This document shows positions 22,235 to 34,952 of a stretch of 64,000 nucleotides of DNA, piece after piece. This DNA comes from Oxytricha trifallax. Lineage: Eukaryota > Ciliophora > Spirotrichea > Sporadotrichida > Oxytrichidae. The notes below the pieces were generated by a model. That model saw nothing but the letters and a program-made list of their open reading frames with translations. It was not told where the DNA came from and ran no database searches. The position numbers and the translations under genes were made by a program. The stretch covers positions 30,857 to 94,856 of the forward strand of contig ARYC01000436.1 of NCBI GenBank assembly GCA_000711775.1, in the 5' to 3' direction. How positions within the stretch are numbered: the stretch's first letter is position 1; every line of letters begins with the position of its first letter.

Positions 22235-24930
22235 TTCCATTTTTTGATTATTATAATAAGTATTAGTATTCATCAAAATTATATTCTTTTATTCATATAT
22301 TTTTCGATTTATTTATCTTAATTAATACTCAAGAACCTAAAAATTAATACTTTTAGTATGAGTATAATTTAATTTTATTGATCCTAATATTATCAATCAT
22401 AGATCTTTGAAAATTAAAAATTATTGAAATTTATGACTTAACTTTATAGAATTATATATATATATTTAAATCTAAATTAATATGGTATATTAAATTCACA
22501 ACTAATGAAGGCAACCACCCACTCTTAGAGCCAAGACTAAAACTTAAATATATCAAAAGTAATATTTATATCCAAATTTACTCAATTTAAATTATCTCAT
22601 TCTTGATCATAAATTACTAACTGTTACAAAAATTGTACTAGATTCAAACATATTAAAATTTGGTTTGTATTTAGTTCTGAGAACAAATACCATATATAAT
22701 TTTGAAATACTTATGTATATTTAAATTAAAGAAAAAACTATTGCATTAAGTACGTTATTTATCTCTTCGCTGAAATAGAATTATTTTAGAAAACAATAAA
22801 TAATAAAAACTAAATAGTAACTATATAAAATCAGTTAGTATTCATAAATGGAAGAGTCTAAAATTACATTTGATTTATATCATTTTAATTAATAGATTAA
22901 ATTATATTTACAAATATATAAAACATTGTAGTTATTTAATTTTGAAATTTCTAATGTTTCTAATTGTTTTGAATTTAATAAATATTAAATATTAGTTTAA
23001 ATAGTATAATTAAGCAAGTGAATCTCATAAAAATTAATAAATATAAGTCTAAATTTCGTTTTTAAATTGATATAGTATGCCAATTAATCACGACTCTCTC
23101 AAAAAATTATAAAAATAAATAAAATACTTATATTTTTGTAGTATTATAAAAAGCATAATTATTATATTGTGTTTTTTTAATAAAAATTACCTAAACAATA
23201 TCATTCTTTATTTTACTTAATTTTTGAAAGTTGAATCTTTCGCACAATTTAGTATTATAATTGTAATAATACTATAAAATTATATATGACTAAGTCTAAT
23301 AAGGGTTTTAGACATTAAATATTAGAATGAATTTTAATAATTAAGTCTTTTAACGCTAATTTGTGTTTGTATATGATTATATTTTTATTTTAATAAAAGA
23401 TTAAACTTATTACATAGCAGCCCAGTTTGCAATTGTGGATAATTAGTCGAATGCAAATAGTTTAGAATTCTGATTAAAGCCAGGTTAGAAGTACTTAGAT
23501 TTAACATATATTAATTAAATAATAAACATCAGATTATTTGGTGAAGTAATCATCTTTGATATAGAAGTTTTTATGATATATATATATATTTAAGACTTCT
23601 TAAGTATTGATCTCTTACCTCTTAGCACTTTAACTTCTTGATCTCTATAAAGCTTTAATATTTTTCTAATGTTTTAGATTCTAATTTAACACGATTTTAA
23701 GAAGTTAAATGGGAAAATAAGGTTGTGATCTCACTATTAATGAAATAAATGCCTCGATGATGTAATCCACATTGTAGTAATTTATTAAAGAGACTAGCGA
23801 TTAATAGTTCAGTAGAGGCTGAAGGCAAATTAATATTCAAATTCTAATATTTTTATCCAAATATTTACTATTAATGCAATTATATAGTTATTTTTATATT
23901 CATCGAAGTTGCTTCCAGTTAAAAATTTTGAACAGTAGCTAATTACTCACCTTAAAGTTTCTTTACGGTGTAGGCTCAGGAAGCTAAAAATCCAGATAGA
24001 ATTAGTCTTAAATCTAAAAGTAAAATTAGGGTGCCTAAAAGTCAATCCTGAGCAAACCTTTGTTTAAGCATGTGCTGGAATGGAAATGAAAATTGTAAAA
24101 GGTGCTCATGTTAGTGAGCTTCCAAAATTTTAATTTGTAGCAACCATGATGATTATAAGATTTAAAATATTAAAATCAATATATATATATATATAATTTA
24201 AAAAAAGCCTTAATTTAAAAATTAATGATCAATAAAGTCTCATTATGTTTTTATTAATTGATTAATATAACATTTTTAAATTAATAATTATTAAATTAAA
24301 CTCTGATAATTGTTAATCTTTTCATATGTTTCAATACAAATTTCCTTAATACTTAAATTTAAAAGATTTCATTTGGTTCTTTCATTGAAAATAATTGTTT
24401 TATAATTATGTCAATAATAGGAACAAATTAGTTTAATATCAATAAATTTTATAAAAATAGTAGAGATAAAGAAATTATAAATTAGTGCAAAAAAATTAAG
24501 GAATTATAACTAACATGAATTCGATAATTTATAAACTGATTTTAATATTATGGAGATCAAAATGCAAGCGTTTAGTATATGAGCGATGTAGTCTTAACAT
24601 TTATTGAATTTAAGTTGTAGAAATAAATATTCAGAATTTATAGACGTTAATTAGATAATGTATTTATTTATAATCTAAAATTAAGAAATTTAGAAATTTT
24701 AATGTCTCATAAAAGTGAGGTAAGAGATATGTAAAATTTTCTACTTTACCCCACTTTTATAAATGTCTTTTGCTATTATATCAATATTCATTTTTATAAT
24801 TCATTGCAATATGTAAACATTATATCAACTTATTGATATTAAAACAACATTTAAATAGATAGAAATATAAATTTATAAAGTCTAATAAATTGCATTTAAA
24901 TTTACCACTAAATATAAAAGAAAAAGTCTT
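22235..24930. other. AT-rich spacer with weak coding traces
   Basis: Mostly A/T runs. Slightly more complex stretches at 23405-23500 and 23970-24130 have short open frames (for example AKNPDRISLKSKSKIRVPKS at about 23982-24041) but no family or start/stop structure. A hairpin TAAAAGTGAGGTAAGA / CTACTTTACCCCACTTTTATA lies at about 24710-24762. Confidence 0.5.
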
Positions 24931-24937
24931 AACTTCT

Positions 24938-24938
24938 T

Positions 24939-24972
<34 letters not shown>
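24938..24972. repeat. (TA)n tract at the 3' end of the LINE
   Basis: A run of TA repeats directly beyond the last LINE coding sequence. Confidence 0.9.
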
Positions 24973-24975
<3 letters not shown>

Positions 24976-25699
24976 AAGATTTATTTATTTTGACTTTGAA
25001 TGTTCAGGTTGTTCGAATGATTTCTATGTCCATGTTCGCTTCATTAACCAGCTGATTTTTACATAAGTTGTTCTCAATAACTTCTTCACTTTCTGATAGT
25101 TTCCGTGTTGCTCTAGTCATCTGAATCTTTCATCCAGCCATTTCAAATTTTCTATGACTTCGATTTAAGTTTTGTTGCCTTGGTCAATTAATTTGTGGCT
25201 CCTCACTAATTTGTTAAATCTTATAAGGTCCCCAGTCTAATTCATAATGTGCAGTCTTTCATATAAATTTTGTTTTTACAAATATTTTGTGGACATTGCG
25301 ATAATGGTTCATCCCGTAGTTTACTATTCTCTTTCCTTAACCTATTGCCATCATCGTATCCATCAAATTCTTAGTTAGGAAAGGTTTTTTTTGATTTTTT
25401 TAAAAGTTTTGATTAGTTTTATGGATTCAGGTCTTCGCTTTTTTAGGTTTATAAGTCTGTCTAGGTTTTCTTTGGCATTCTTCATAATCTTCCGGACAAG
25501 TTGTGCTATTATATCTTTTGTTCCTCTTTCTTTAATCTATGTAACATTCTGTAGTATCTTATTGTAGATATCTCTTGGTGTTTTAAAGGCTATTCGTTTT
25601 AGTTGAGTCTCGATTTCTCTATTTCTTCAAGCTTTCTATATTTGATTGCCACAAGCGGGGTGTAATTGAAAATGACTAGTGATCTTTTTAAGCCACCAT

Positions 25700-26526
25700 T
25701 ATCATATCGCAGATTGCTGGATTATTGAATTTGTGAGACTTAAGTACATTATTTTAAATCCTTTTATCTCCTTACATATTTTCATTATCAAGGTTTTTGT
25801 ATTGAGACAGACATATATCCCCATGAGTTTTATTTCTAGCACCTTTTTTATTCCCTCTATTACTTCTACCTCATTGAACTCATTTGAGCCACTCATGAAT
25901 AGCATCTCATTATAATTTAATTTAAGCTTATGGGTCTTTGAAGCACTTCAGAACTTTCTGCATCTGTGTTTTATTTATAATGTTGATTATAATGTCATCT
26001 GCAAATGTCAGCAACTTCCCATATTTTATCAGTGATTGTAGTTCCAGTTGCAAGTAGATTAGTCTTGGAAGTTAATGTTGAATAGCATTGGTGAAAGCCT
26101 GCTTCTTTGAGCAACACTTTTTTTGGAATCTATTTCTCTTCTCTCATACACTATTTTAATGTTTTTGTATAATTCCTCAATGAATTTTACTATCTATTTG
26201 TCCGCACTTAACTTCGTTCTCTCTCGTGGTGTACTTATCAGTTTGTCTTTCCAGACGGAGTCATATGCCTTTTTTAAATAAATAAATAGGTAAGTTCTCT
26301 GCCCTTGCTTTTCAGTTTTTACTCTTTAATATGGTAAATAATCTGAAAAGGTTGAAATGAGTACTCTTACTTTCTTTAAAACCATTTTAATAGTTTCTTC
26401 TATAGAGTAGCTCACTGTTTAACTCTTTTCTATGAATTTTTTAAGTTCAAGTTTACCACAAATGATCTGTTATTGCTGATTTCTGGGTACTAGGAGAACT
26501 AGCCTTCCTTCATTCAGGTATTAAGT
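25700..26526 (-). pseudogene. LINE reverse transcriptase, C-terminal half
   Basis: KKAYDSVWKDKLI (RT motif A region, about 26235-26280) and TFADDIIINII (motif C with FADD in place of YADD, about 25990-26030), followed by a CFKDPQAQIKL segment. Several frame breaks. RT copies LINE RNA at the target site in functional elements. Confidence 0.85.
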
Positions 26527-27073
26527 TAAAATTGTAGCATTTACCAAGAATTAAAGAATAATCAAGTTTTCCTATCATATTTATTAATATATTACTAATT
26601 AAATAATTAAAATCGCATCCCCAACCCAAACGATCAATTAAATTTGAATTAGAGTGTGGAATAAACAAGAAAATAAATTAAATTTATGACCAATTATAAA
26701 AATGACAAATCGTTTATTATAAACGACATTAGCATTTTATTAATAAATACGTATATTCATATTACATTAATTAAATTATAAAAAATGAGTACTTTAAAAA
26801 ACTAATCAACTAAAAAGTTAAATATATAAATATTTTTTATTTTTTAAATTTATTTAAAAAAAACTAATGTCGTTTATGATAAATGATATGTCATTTTGAT
26901 AATTGATCATAAATTTAATTTATTTTCTTGTTTATTCCGTACTCTAACTTAAATTTAATTGATCGTTTGGGTTGGAGTGCGATTTTAATTAATTGATTAG
27001 TAATATATTAATAAATATGATAGAAAACTTGATTATTCTTTAATTCTTGGTAAATGCTACAATTTTTACTCAT
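26527..27073. mobile_element. palindromic MITE inserted in the LINE
   Basis: Arms of about 215 bp (26530-26745 and 26857-27070) are near-perfect inverted repeats starting AAATTGTAGCATTTACCAAG and ending CTTGGTAAATGCTACAATTT. The flanking TTA on both sides (26527-26529 and about 27071-27073) may be the target duplication. LINE coding continues on both sides. No ORF of its own. Confidence 0.85.
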
Positions 27074-28100
27074 TATTTAAACATTCCAGCGTTCATCTAC
27101 TCTGCTATTTTGAAGCGTCCTATTTTCTTTATGAAGCATATTTCTATCGAACCCATCTTGTCCAATTACTTTGTTGAAATTACATTCTGATTTAGATTTC
27201 TAGACTTCCTGCTATTCCCAAAAAATCTGCTTAATATCTTCTTCATTAATTACCTCCGTTATCTTATCTTTCTGTTTTTGGGGTTCCCCTTTGACTTTTG
27301 TCATCTTTACAGAAGTTTTGTAATAAAACTTTATTCATTGTTTTTCTAATGGCTAGATTCTCTCCTTGTTCATTGTAAATCCTTTAATTGGTTAGGCTTG
27401 TTTTTTATTATTTGTGAGTCTTTTTACTAGATAGAAGAAATCTTTTAGATCATATCCAAACAATACTCCATATTTCTTTTAGCTTCTTACCTTTGTTTTG
27501 TTTGGTGTCTTGGTAGGTCTGTTCCCTCTATCACTGTTATTCCTAACTGCATATCTTGGAGTTATTAATACAAATTTCTCGTATTGCTCTATTTTATCTT
27601 CAAAAAGCACTATCTCACTGGCCATACTAAGCCTTACTCTTTTAATTCTCTTCCTCCTCAATGAATGACTTCCAGCATTGTTTTATGAAGTCTGATATCC
27701 AAACACCCCTTTCTTTATCTGTCATTTTCAAATAATTATCTTAGTATTTTATCTTTAATGTCGCCATAATTAGTTTATGATATGCTAGTCTCAGTTATTC
27801 CATTCCCACTTAATAGTTTCTACATTTGAGAAAATTTAGTCAAGTTGATTTCCCTTGATGTGCGTTCCTACTCCTTCTGGAATGGATTCATGATACATTT
27901 TTTAGAAAATAGAGAATTATAACAATTTTATTTATAATAAATACAAAACTGAGTAACAGTTTGATTAAAGTATATCTTAAAAACGTTTCATTGTCTTTGA
28001 ATTGTCCCTTGTATGTTCTTCCATCTTTCCAAGTAAGTACTCTCTGACCATTTTTTAAGCTTGCTCTGCGAAGTCTTTGTTTTTACTCTATACTGAACCA
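27074..28100 (-). pseudogene. LINE region between endonuclease and RT
   Basis: Basic, Lys/Arg-rich frames on the minus strand (for example MRRKRIKRVRLSMASEIVLF, 27661-27602) correspond in position to the linker of the second LINE. Breaks are frequent. Confidence 0.6.
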
Positions 28101-29095
28101 ACCAGGCAGGTCAACTTAAAAATAAAAAATTTAGAGATGATTTTTGTATCTTACATTATTTGTGAGTAACATTACACATTCCGATCAGACATTTTTATTA
28201 TTTATAATATTATTAATCAAATTGTTATAATTGTCTATTTTATAAAATATATCAAAATTCTTTGAGGTCTTCCTTCTGTAGCTATGGTGCTAAGTTATTT
28301 TAGATGGAAGTTAAAGTCCCCTCATCACAATTATCTTCTGTTTGTTGCTTTTTTGCTCTATCATTTTTATCATAACATCACTCTGTTTTTACTTACTTGC
28401 TAAACTTCCTCAATTTAATATGGCTGCGTAATAATATGTAGAGGAAATCTCTCTGTATTCAGTAAGTTCTATGCCACAAATAGTTTCAAAGTTTCACAGT
28501 TTCTATTTGGTACCTTCCGCTGTCCTTAGTTAATACTCCTCCGTTCCTTGCAAGTTAAGTTTGAGTTATGTCTTAAATATTCATCCAAATTATCCTATGC
28601 AGTCCTGTTTCCACAAGCGTTATAAAATCTAAGTTTTTTATTCTATCTCCCTCAGCATTTAATCCTATTTTAGTTTGGAGCTTCATCTTCTTACGTTTTG
28701 TGAGCACAGCTTTAATTCTAATTATTCAGTTGGTACCTATCTCTTTTTACTGATAACATCGTTTCATATTTTTATGCGTTAGTTCACTGCAAATCTTTCA
28801 TTCCTTTTGATCCATCCTTCAGCTTCTCTTTGAAGTGAAATAAAATGAAATTGTCGGTTGTTACCCCCCCCATAATTGAGAAATCATTCAAGTATTTATA
28901 ATTATAACATTAACTATGAATATTTTAAGTTATTATGATATATTTATCGTATTGTGTTTCTTTGAATATTCAAAGTAAATTTGAATAGATTTCTGATTTG
29001 ATTTTTTTGTGTTATTTCCTTCTGCCTTGTAGACTGGCAGTTTTCTTCCACCTGGGTACTGGTCTTTCTTTTCCATTTAAGCACTCTTAATTGCC
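28100..29095 (-). pseudogene. LINE 5' region and endonuclease-like domain
   Basis: Contains AEGWIKRNERFAVNQ (about 28795-28840), SSKLKQDQMLREIEQKT and a block KQKIIVMRG (about 28310-28340) at the place of the GDFN motif of APE-type endonucleases; the same order is seen in the second LINE. The 5' edge near 29095 is judged from the weak similarity MEKKDQYPGGRKLPVY and is approximate. Confidence 0.65.
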
Positions 29096-29590
29096 GCTAT
29101 TTTAATTTAGTTATTTAACATTAATTAGCGAAATAATTAAATAAATCAATGCATTATCAATAATTCTGATTGGTATTAAATTAATCTTAATAATTTCTTA
29201 TATATGCATATTAAAAATAAGATTTAATAAAATTAAGGATTAAAATTACCGATTAATATATAGATCAAAAAGATAATAAATTAAACGAACTTTTAAGTAA
29301 AAATTACTTCATAAATTAAGAAATTATAGAATCAAAACTATGATTATTGCTATCACATTTTATTTGACATATAAATCCAATAATAATTAGAAAAGATAAA
29401 GATATGGTATTCTCTATCATATTAAAGATACTGTTAATCACTGATTTTAAATTTGAGTTTTAGTAATAATTAATATTCTTATTTGACTTATATATGCTCT
29501 CTAATTGAATAAATAAATATATATAAAAAATATCTATTTATGTAGTTCTTTTATTAAAAAATCTTGATAATTGATTGATATAAGTTAGAA
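29096..29590. other. AT-rich spacer
   Basis: No gene seen. A tandem duplication of TTGATATAAGTTAGAAATGTTT occurs at about 29573-29621. Confidence 0.5.
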
Positions 29591-29594
29591 ATGT

Positions 29595-30420
29595 TTTAAT
29601 TGATATAAGTTAGAAATGTTTTTATAAAGTTCTGGAGAGTTATCTGCAAATTTTTTTCACTTTCGTTTGTTTAATGCCATATACGAGGACCTCATCAATA
29701 TTAAATTTATTATTGCTCCCATCGAGCTACTGTAGTACTTATTATGGAACTCCATTAGGCCTATATAGAATGCCATGTTGCCTTTTTTGTGGAGAGTGTT
29801 TTGTAAAATTAAATCTTATTAATTCTTTGCTTTAACATAATTTCTGCAGGATTAATGGAGGTGAGACCCCCTGAAAAGTGAGGGGTAGTACCGTTTTAGA
29901 GTTATATTTATAGAACTGTTTCATAAAACTTTGATTCAAACAAGCAGTGGTGTCCAATATTGGTTTAAACGCTGGTGATAATAGTCTGGATAAATATCTG
30001 ATAAGTTTTGAATAATGCTATATAACCACCCAATAGTTGCTATTTTTATTCAATTTAAAATCCTGATAGTTACTAACATTTGCCATTCTCCTCCTGCAAT
30101 TTCCTTAATTGTAATAAAGTATGGTAGCGAAATACTGATTGAGTCTACCTACAGAAGTGGGCTACGCTATTTCTTTGAAATTTTGATCGATATAAAGTCT
30201 CAATAGTGTGACCTAAGAATATCGTTAATATCTAAAATCATATTCTTAGTTTTCCAATAAGGATAGAGTTTATATTAAAATTGAACTGTAAATTTATTTT
30301 TTTGTATTAGAAACCTACCTGAAAATTTTGCTGCTCATTGTAAAACTATAGTAAGGTCACCTTGGACTTGATGGTCTCATAGTCTAACTCTCTCTTGATT
30401 ATGAAACTGAATGCGCCCAT
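29595..30420 (-). other. long coding-like region, unrecognised
   Basis: On the minus strand a frame with Gln for TAA/TAG is open for roughly 210 codons from about 30230 to 29600 (for example LYIDQNFKEIAQPTSVGRLN, SRLLSPAFKPILDTTACL, SPQKRQHGILYRPNGVPQQ). Upstream at 30420 an ATG starts MGAFSFIIKRELDYETIKSK in another frame. A second minus frame and a plus frame (30015-30206) are also open, so which one is used cannot be settled. G/C is higher than in the flanks. No family recognised. Confidence 0.3.
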
Positions 30421-30958
30421 ATTATTTTTTGCAAAATAATACGAAAAAAAACTTTATTATTACGAGTTTATATTGTTGTCATGTATCCTAATTAATCTTT
30501 AAAATACTATTCATTAAATTGAAATTCCAGATGCTCAAAATACATATAACTGTTTATTATTTATTGAAATAATTTTACAATAAATTTATCTATTTCTCCT
30601 ATTTTTATAATGAATTAATTGATATTAATAAAGTATAATTGAATTTTGGCAATTAGAAAATAACAATTTAATTTGAAATTTCAGGTATACTTTATAGATA
30701 TTAATATGAGAAGTTTTATTGTAAAAAATTTATAAAAAGATAAATTTAATTAATATATCAATGTGAGCACACTAAGAATTGCAGCTGAAGCAATAAAATC
30801 AGTGGAAATTGACTTTTAAATAATTGAAACAATCGTTAATAATTCAAATTTGAATATCAAGATATTTTTTATCAATACACTTTCACGATTGAGCTCAGAA
30901 TTTATTAATAATTATATTAGCTGTTAGCTATAAAACTTGAGTAAAAGTAGTTAAATTT

Positions 30959-31513
30959 ATGTTAAAAATAGAATGCCTGCAGTGCTTGTGTCTGAACTAA
31001 TTCTCCGTTTAAACTTATGCTTTATTATAATGATTTAAGGGTACAACCCAAATTTTTAGAAAAGCTTTGAAAAGTTTAAAATTGTAGTAAAACAAAGACT
31101 TTGATGGCAACACTGGTTTGGAGCTGATAGATGAGCTGTTACAACAATATAAAATCAAGAACTTAAATAAATAGATTTGAAAGTCAGGAGAAATTATGAT
31201 CCCAATTTTGAATTTTTTCAAATTGAGTTGAAATAAATAGAGTCTATTTCAAGACAAAAAATATATTTTCAATAAGCTGCAATGCAATAATACCTTTGAA
31301 AGTGTATTGATATTTGAAGGAATTTAAATATTAGTTCAATCTTAACTCAAAAGGTGGAAATAAGCTAAAAAGGAGACGAGTGAAGAACTAAACTATCATC
31401 GTAAAGCTGTGATCGAAGCTGAATTCATTATTTTAAACATGCAAAGCTGTTTCTTAAAATTCATTAGGAAAAAGAAAAGTGGCATAGCGTTTGTAAAGAG
31501 TTCAATAAAATGA
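30959..31513 (+). pseudogene. coding-like frame with TGAs at Trp-like places, unrecognised
   Basis: One plus frame runs from ATG 30959 for about 180 codons, interrupted only by TGA codons: LQ(TGA)FKGTTQIFRKALKSLKL, FDGNTGLELIDELLQQYKIK, NKQI(TGA)KSGEIMIPILNFFK, LS(TGA)NKQSLFQDKKY, QLKRWKQAKKETSEELNYHR, ending at TGA 31511-31513. The segments read as one helical protein, so the TGAs look like mutated Trp codons. No family recognised. Confidence 0.4.
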
Positions 31514-32029
31514 TTATTTAAATGCATAAATACCTTTTGATTAGTATAAAATTTAGAATAAACACTCATTAAGATCTGTTTAATAAAACATTATTTTATG
31601 TTAAATAAAATAATAAATTAAAAATATTAGAATTTTGGACGGATTAAAGAAGGCGGGAAATATCGGAGTAAGCGAAACTACCAACCAATGGGAGAAGGAA
31701 GCTACCAGTGTATACAGAGAGGAAAGATCATGTAGTCAGTGGAAACTCAAAGAATCAGCAAACATTGGAAAAGTATTTCGAAAGTTCAAAAACGAGTTCT
31801 TAAAATTCAACATCCCAAAACCTGAATGTTCAGAGTTATATTAGAAAATTTAAAGACTTGGACAGATTTACGGTCAATATTGACAATAGCCGACAGTTTC
31901 AATTCTACCAACCAGTGAGAAGAGCCGAAGGATGGGTAAAAAGGAATGAGAGATTCGCTGAAAAGCAGAGGACTAAGAGGAAAAAGCAAGTGATAAACAA
32001 CAGAAGATAAGTGAACCAGATGACTATAA

Positions 32030-32720
32030 TGACTATAGAGTTAAACATCTGCTTATAAAATGTCAGGGGTATGAACTCAAAGTTGAAGCAAGACCAATTA
32101 ATGAGAGAAAAAGAGAAAAAAACCCAGACCACATTGGTCTAGTGGAAACTAGACTCTAGAGATTGATCGGAAAAAATAGCAAGAACATACCCCAAACACA
32201 ACTGGCAAGAAATGGAAGTATACTTGCACTGAACAGTGGCAAATATGAGATGAGAACAATAAAAACGTTAAAAAAGTAAATTAAATGGACCATTCTGAGC
32301 GTGGGAGGATTCTCACTACATGTAATAACAACATACATCCCACCATATTGAAACGAAGAAGTAAAGGAGTTACAAAATAGATTGATTTTTTTGATCAAAT
32401 CATTAAAACAAAAATGCTAAAGACAAAGAATAATTGTTATGAGGGATTCAACTTCCACATTAAAGATTTGAGGAAAAGATTGAACAAAGAGGGCCTCAAA
32501 GAATCTATACCAGAAGGAGTGGTAACTCACACTAGAGGAAACCAATTGGATCAAATATTCTCAAACGTGGAGACTGTCAGCTGGGAAACTAGCCAGCTAA
32601 GTTAAACGGACCACAAACTAATATAAGTCAAGTTGAAAATTAAATACCAAGAAGGTAACTTAAAGCTATCGGACAAAGAAAGGACTATGGGAATTTCAGT
32701 TGTAAGAAAACAATGCTGGA
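32030..32720 (+). pseudogene. LINE APE-like endonuclease domain
   Basis: NPDHIGLVETRL (about 32124-32159) corresponds to the catalytic Glu motif of APE endonucleases; IIVMRDST (about 32433) holds the place of GDFN; HTRGNQLDQIFSN (about 32530-32570) resembles the conserved block before the final SDH motif, followed by LSQTDHKL (about 32598). Frameshifts separate the blocks. In working LINEs this enzyme nicks the target. Confidence 0.65.
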
Positions 32721-33339
32721 AAACGTTCATAGATGAAGGAAGGGAGATGACAGAAGAAGACTTCAATTAACCTATACAAAAATGCTTCGAAGATAAAATA
32801 GGGAAGCGATTCAAAGGGAGGAATTGGTACTAGCAACCGCCCGAGTGGGCAATTAAATGCAATGGAACAGCAGCTGGAAACATTAGTCAAAAAAACACAA
32901 AAATAAATGGAAGGAAGAAATGAGAGATCTAGAATAATGCTTAGAAAGAAACGATATTAGAGGTTTTTTTTTTATCTGGTAAAGAGGTTGACTAAAAGCT
33001 AAAAATAAGCTCAACCAATTAAAGGACAGACGATAAAAGACGAGAGGACTGAAATCGGAGACTTCATGAAAGAACAAGTCTTAAAATATAATCATAAACT
33101 TTTCCGAGACAACAGGGAGTTAAAGTAAAGTATATAGGAATGCAATTTCAACAAAGCCATAGTGCCATACGGAATTGATAGAAAGATGCTTAATAAATCT
33201 AAAGCCATCTTAAGACTGTGACCAAGAAGATCAACCAATGGTTAAACGAGGGTTACATTCCATAATATATTAAAGAATGGAGAGAGATTGATACTCTTGA
33301 GCAAGGAACAAAAAGAATCCTACACCCGAGGTCAATAAT

Positions 33340-34590
33340 ACAAGACCTATTGTGGTAAATTCTCATTTAGGAAAAATATTAGAAAAAATAATAATTAACA
33401 AAATAAATGAGGAAAAAAGTGGGCTATTAAAAACTGTTAATTACCAAAATGGATTTAAAGAAAACAAAAGCACCCACATAAACTTAATAAGAATGCTGTA
33501 GTACATAAAACACTCCAGAAAAAAGAGCAAGTAGAGAGAGGCCTACCCACTTGTGGACCTACAGAAACCTTACGACTCAGTCTGGAAAGACAAATTGATG
33601 TAGATTCTACAAGACAGGATTGTTAGTTAAAAAGACGCTAAATGCGTAAAACTGATTCAATAACTCTACACAAAAAACAAAATTATCTATGAAGGAGAGG
33701 AAATAAGTATAGAACAGGGAGTAGCTCAGGGGAGTAGACTTTCACCAATTCTTTTTAACATCTACCTACAAGACGCACTCTTCTCGTAACAAGAGCAAAT
33801 GTCACTTATAAAATAAGGCAAAATAATTTCATTTGTCGACGATATACTGATAAATGTTAAAGACCCTCAATAATTCAAAAGTGTAATAAACAGCTTCATA
33901 GAAATTGAGTAGTCTCATAACTTGAAATTAAACACCAAGAAAACTGTTTTTGTGAGCGATGCAAAGTGCTTTGAACGGGTGTTTCAAATAGAAGGGATAA
34001 ATAAGGTTCAATAAACAAAATTCTTGGGTTTAAAAATTTGTTTAAACACAGAAGAACTACTTAAGATTACTTGGAATGAGATGAAGATGAAAGTAGAAAT
34101 GTATATGAGATTGACTTACTCAAGTAATTATACTATGAGCGACACCGTTATGACAGCATAAATCAGATCTCTGATCATATACAAATACACCCCGCTTATA
34201 GCGGCAAAATTCATTAAAATTGAAAAGATAGAGAAAATGGAACTGCAACTTAAGAGATTAGCTTTTAGAACATCCAGAGATATTCGCAACATAATCCTAA
34301 GAAATTTAACAGAGCTGAAAGACACAAAAACTTGTGAAATAATTAGAGATCTGGTTCTGAAGAACATGAAAAAGATAAATTAAAAAATTGATTAGCTCAT
34401 TAAATCAAAGTAAATAAATGAGGCGTTAAAAGAACAGGAAAAAGACCTAAAGAAAAGGAACAAAATATTCATGACAAAAAAAGTTATAAAAACCATGATG
34501 GCAATCAGCTAGGGGAGAACGATAGCGAGCTACGGCATGTAGCACTACTGCATTATTCATAAAGTGTTTGTTGACGTAATCACATGAGAA
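33340..34590 (+). CDS. LINE reverse transcriptase
   Basis: A frame of about 415 codons, open with UAR as Gln. RT landmarks in order: RPIVVNSHLGKILEKII (about 33343), NGFKENKST, LVDLQKPYDSVWKDKLM (motif A), EQGVAQGSRLSPILFNIYL (motif B, about 33712-33770), SFVDDILINV (motif C, FVDD instead of YADD, about 33832), LKLNTKKT (motif D) and LGLKI (motif E). The first Asp of motif A (FD/YD) is present. This copy looks intact over the catalytic core, although the endonuclease upstream is broken. Confidence 0.9.
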
Positions 34591-34914
34591 CATGTAATTT
34601 GATAAATACAGCTGGAGACCCAAACAGATTCTCAAAACGACTAAGGAAGAAGAGAAAAGTGGACATGAATTAATAAGAACGTAGAGATAATAACAAACAT
34701 GCTGTGGTTAGAGGAAAGAATAAGAAAACTAGAGACACATGAATGCTACACAGTAAAAAAACTATTCAGGATAACGTATGTCAAGAAAATTAAGGAGGAT
34801 TTTGACGAACAGAGACTAAATACTACCAAAGAAAATTGAACATCTAAGTGAAAGCATAGAAAAAAGAGCTAAACAATACAGATTCAGAGTGATATAATTA
34901 AAATAATATTTTTA

Positions 34915-34948
34915 AAATATTAGAATTTTGGACGGATTAAAGAAGGAA
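34915..34948 (+). repeat. second copy of the LINE 5' sequence
   Basis: TAAAATATTAGAATTTTGGAC...GATTAAAGAAGG here repeats 31620-31651 almost exactly. It sits at the start of the RT-LINE and again before the next ORF, so it marks either a second element's 5' end or a signal used by both ORFs. Confidence 0.8.
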
Positions 34949-34952
34949 TAGG

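Larger units (their letters stand above)
24975..29095 (-). mobile_element. LINE-type non-LTR retrotransposon (copy 1)
   Basis: The whole region reads on the minus strand as a degenerate LINE: an endonuclease-like part at about 28100-28830, a linker, reverse transcriptase at about 25900-27000 and a C-terminal region to 24980. It is related throughout to the LINE at 31.6-34.9 kb: both share AEGW(I/V)KRNERFA near the 5' part, AYDSVWKDKL in the RT, a (F)(A/V)DDI active site and a terminal LKWLDERFRQLE / MLWLEERIRKLE block. It is interrupted by a 547-bp palindromic MITE. Frequent frame changes show it is dead. Confidence 0.88.
31615..34912 (+). mobile_element. LINE-type non-LTR retrotransposon (copy 2)
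   Basis: A second, better preserved LINE of the same family as 25-29 kb but on the plus strand. It begins at or just before ATTAGAATTTTGGACGGATT (31627) and ends near 34912, where the same sequence starts again. It contains an endonuclease-like domain, RT and the C-terminal region. The codons use TAA/TAG for Gln throughout. Confidence 0.9.

Noticed and set aside
30015..30206. 63-codon plus-strand ORF
   Set aside because: Competes with two open minus frames; with TGA the only stop in AT-rich DNA, such overlaps are expected by chance.
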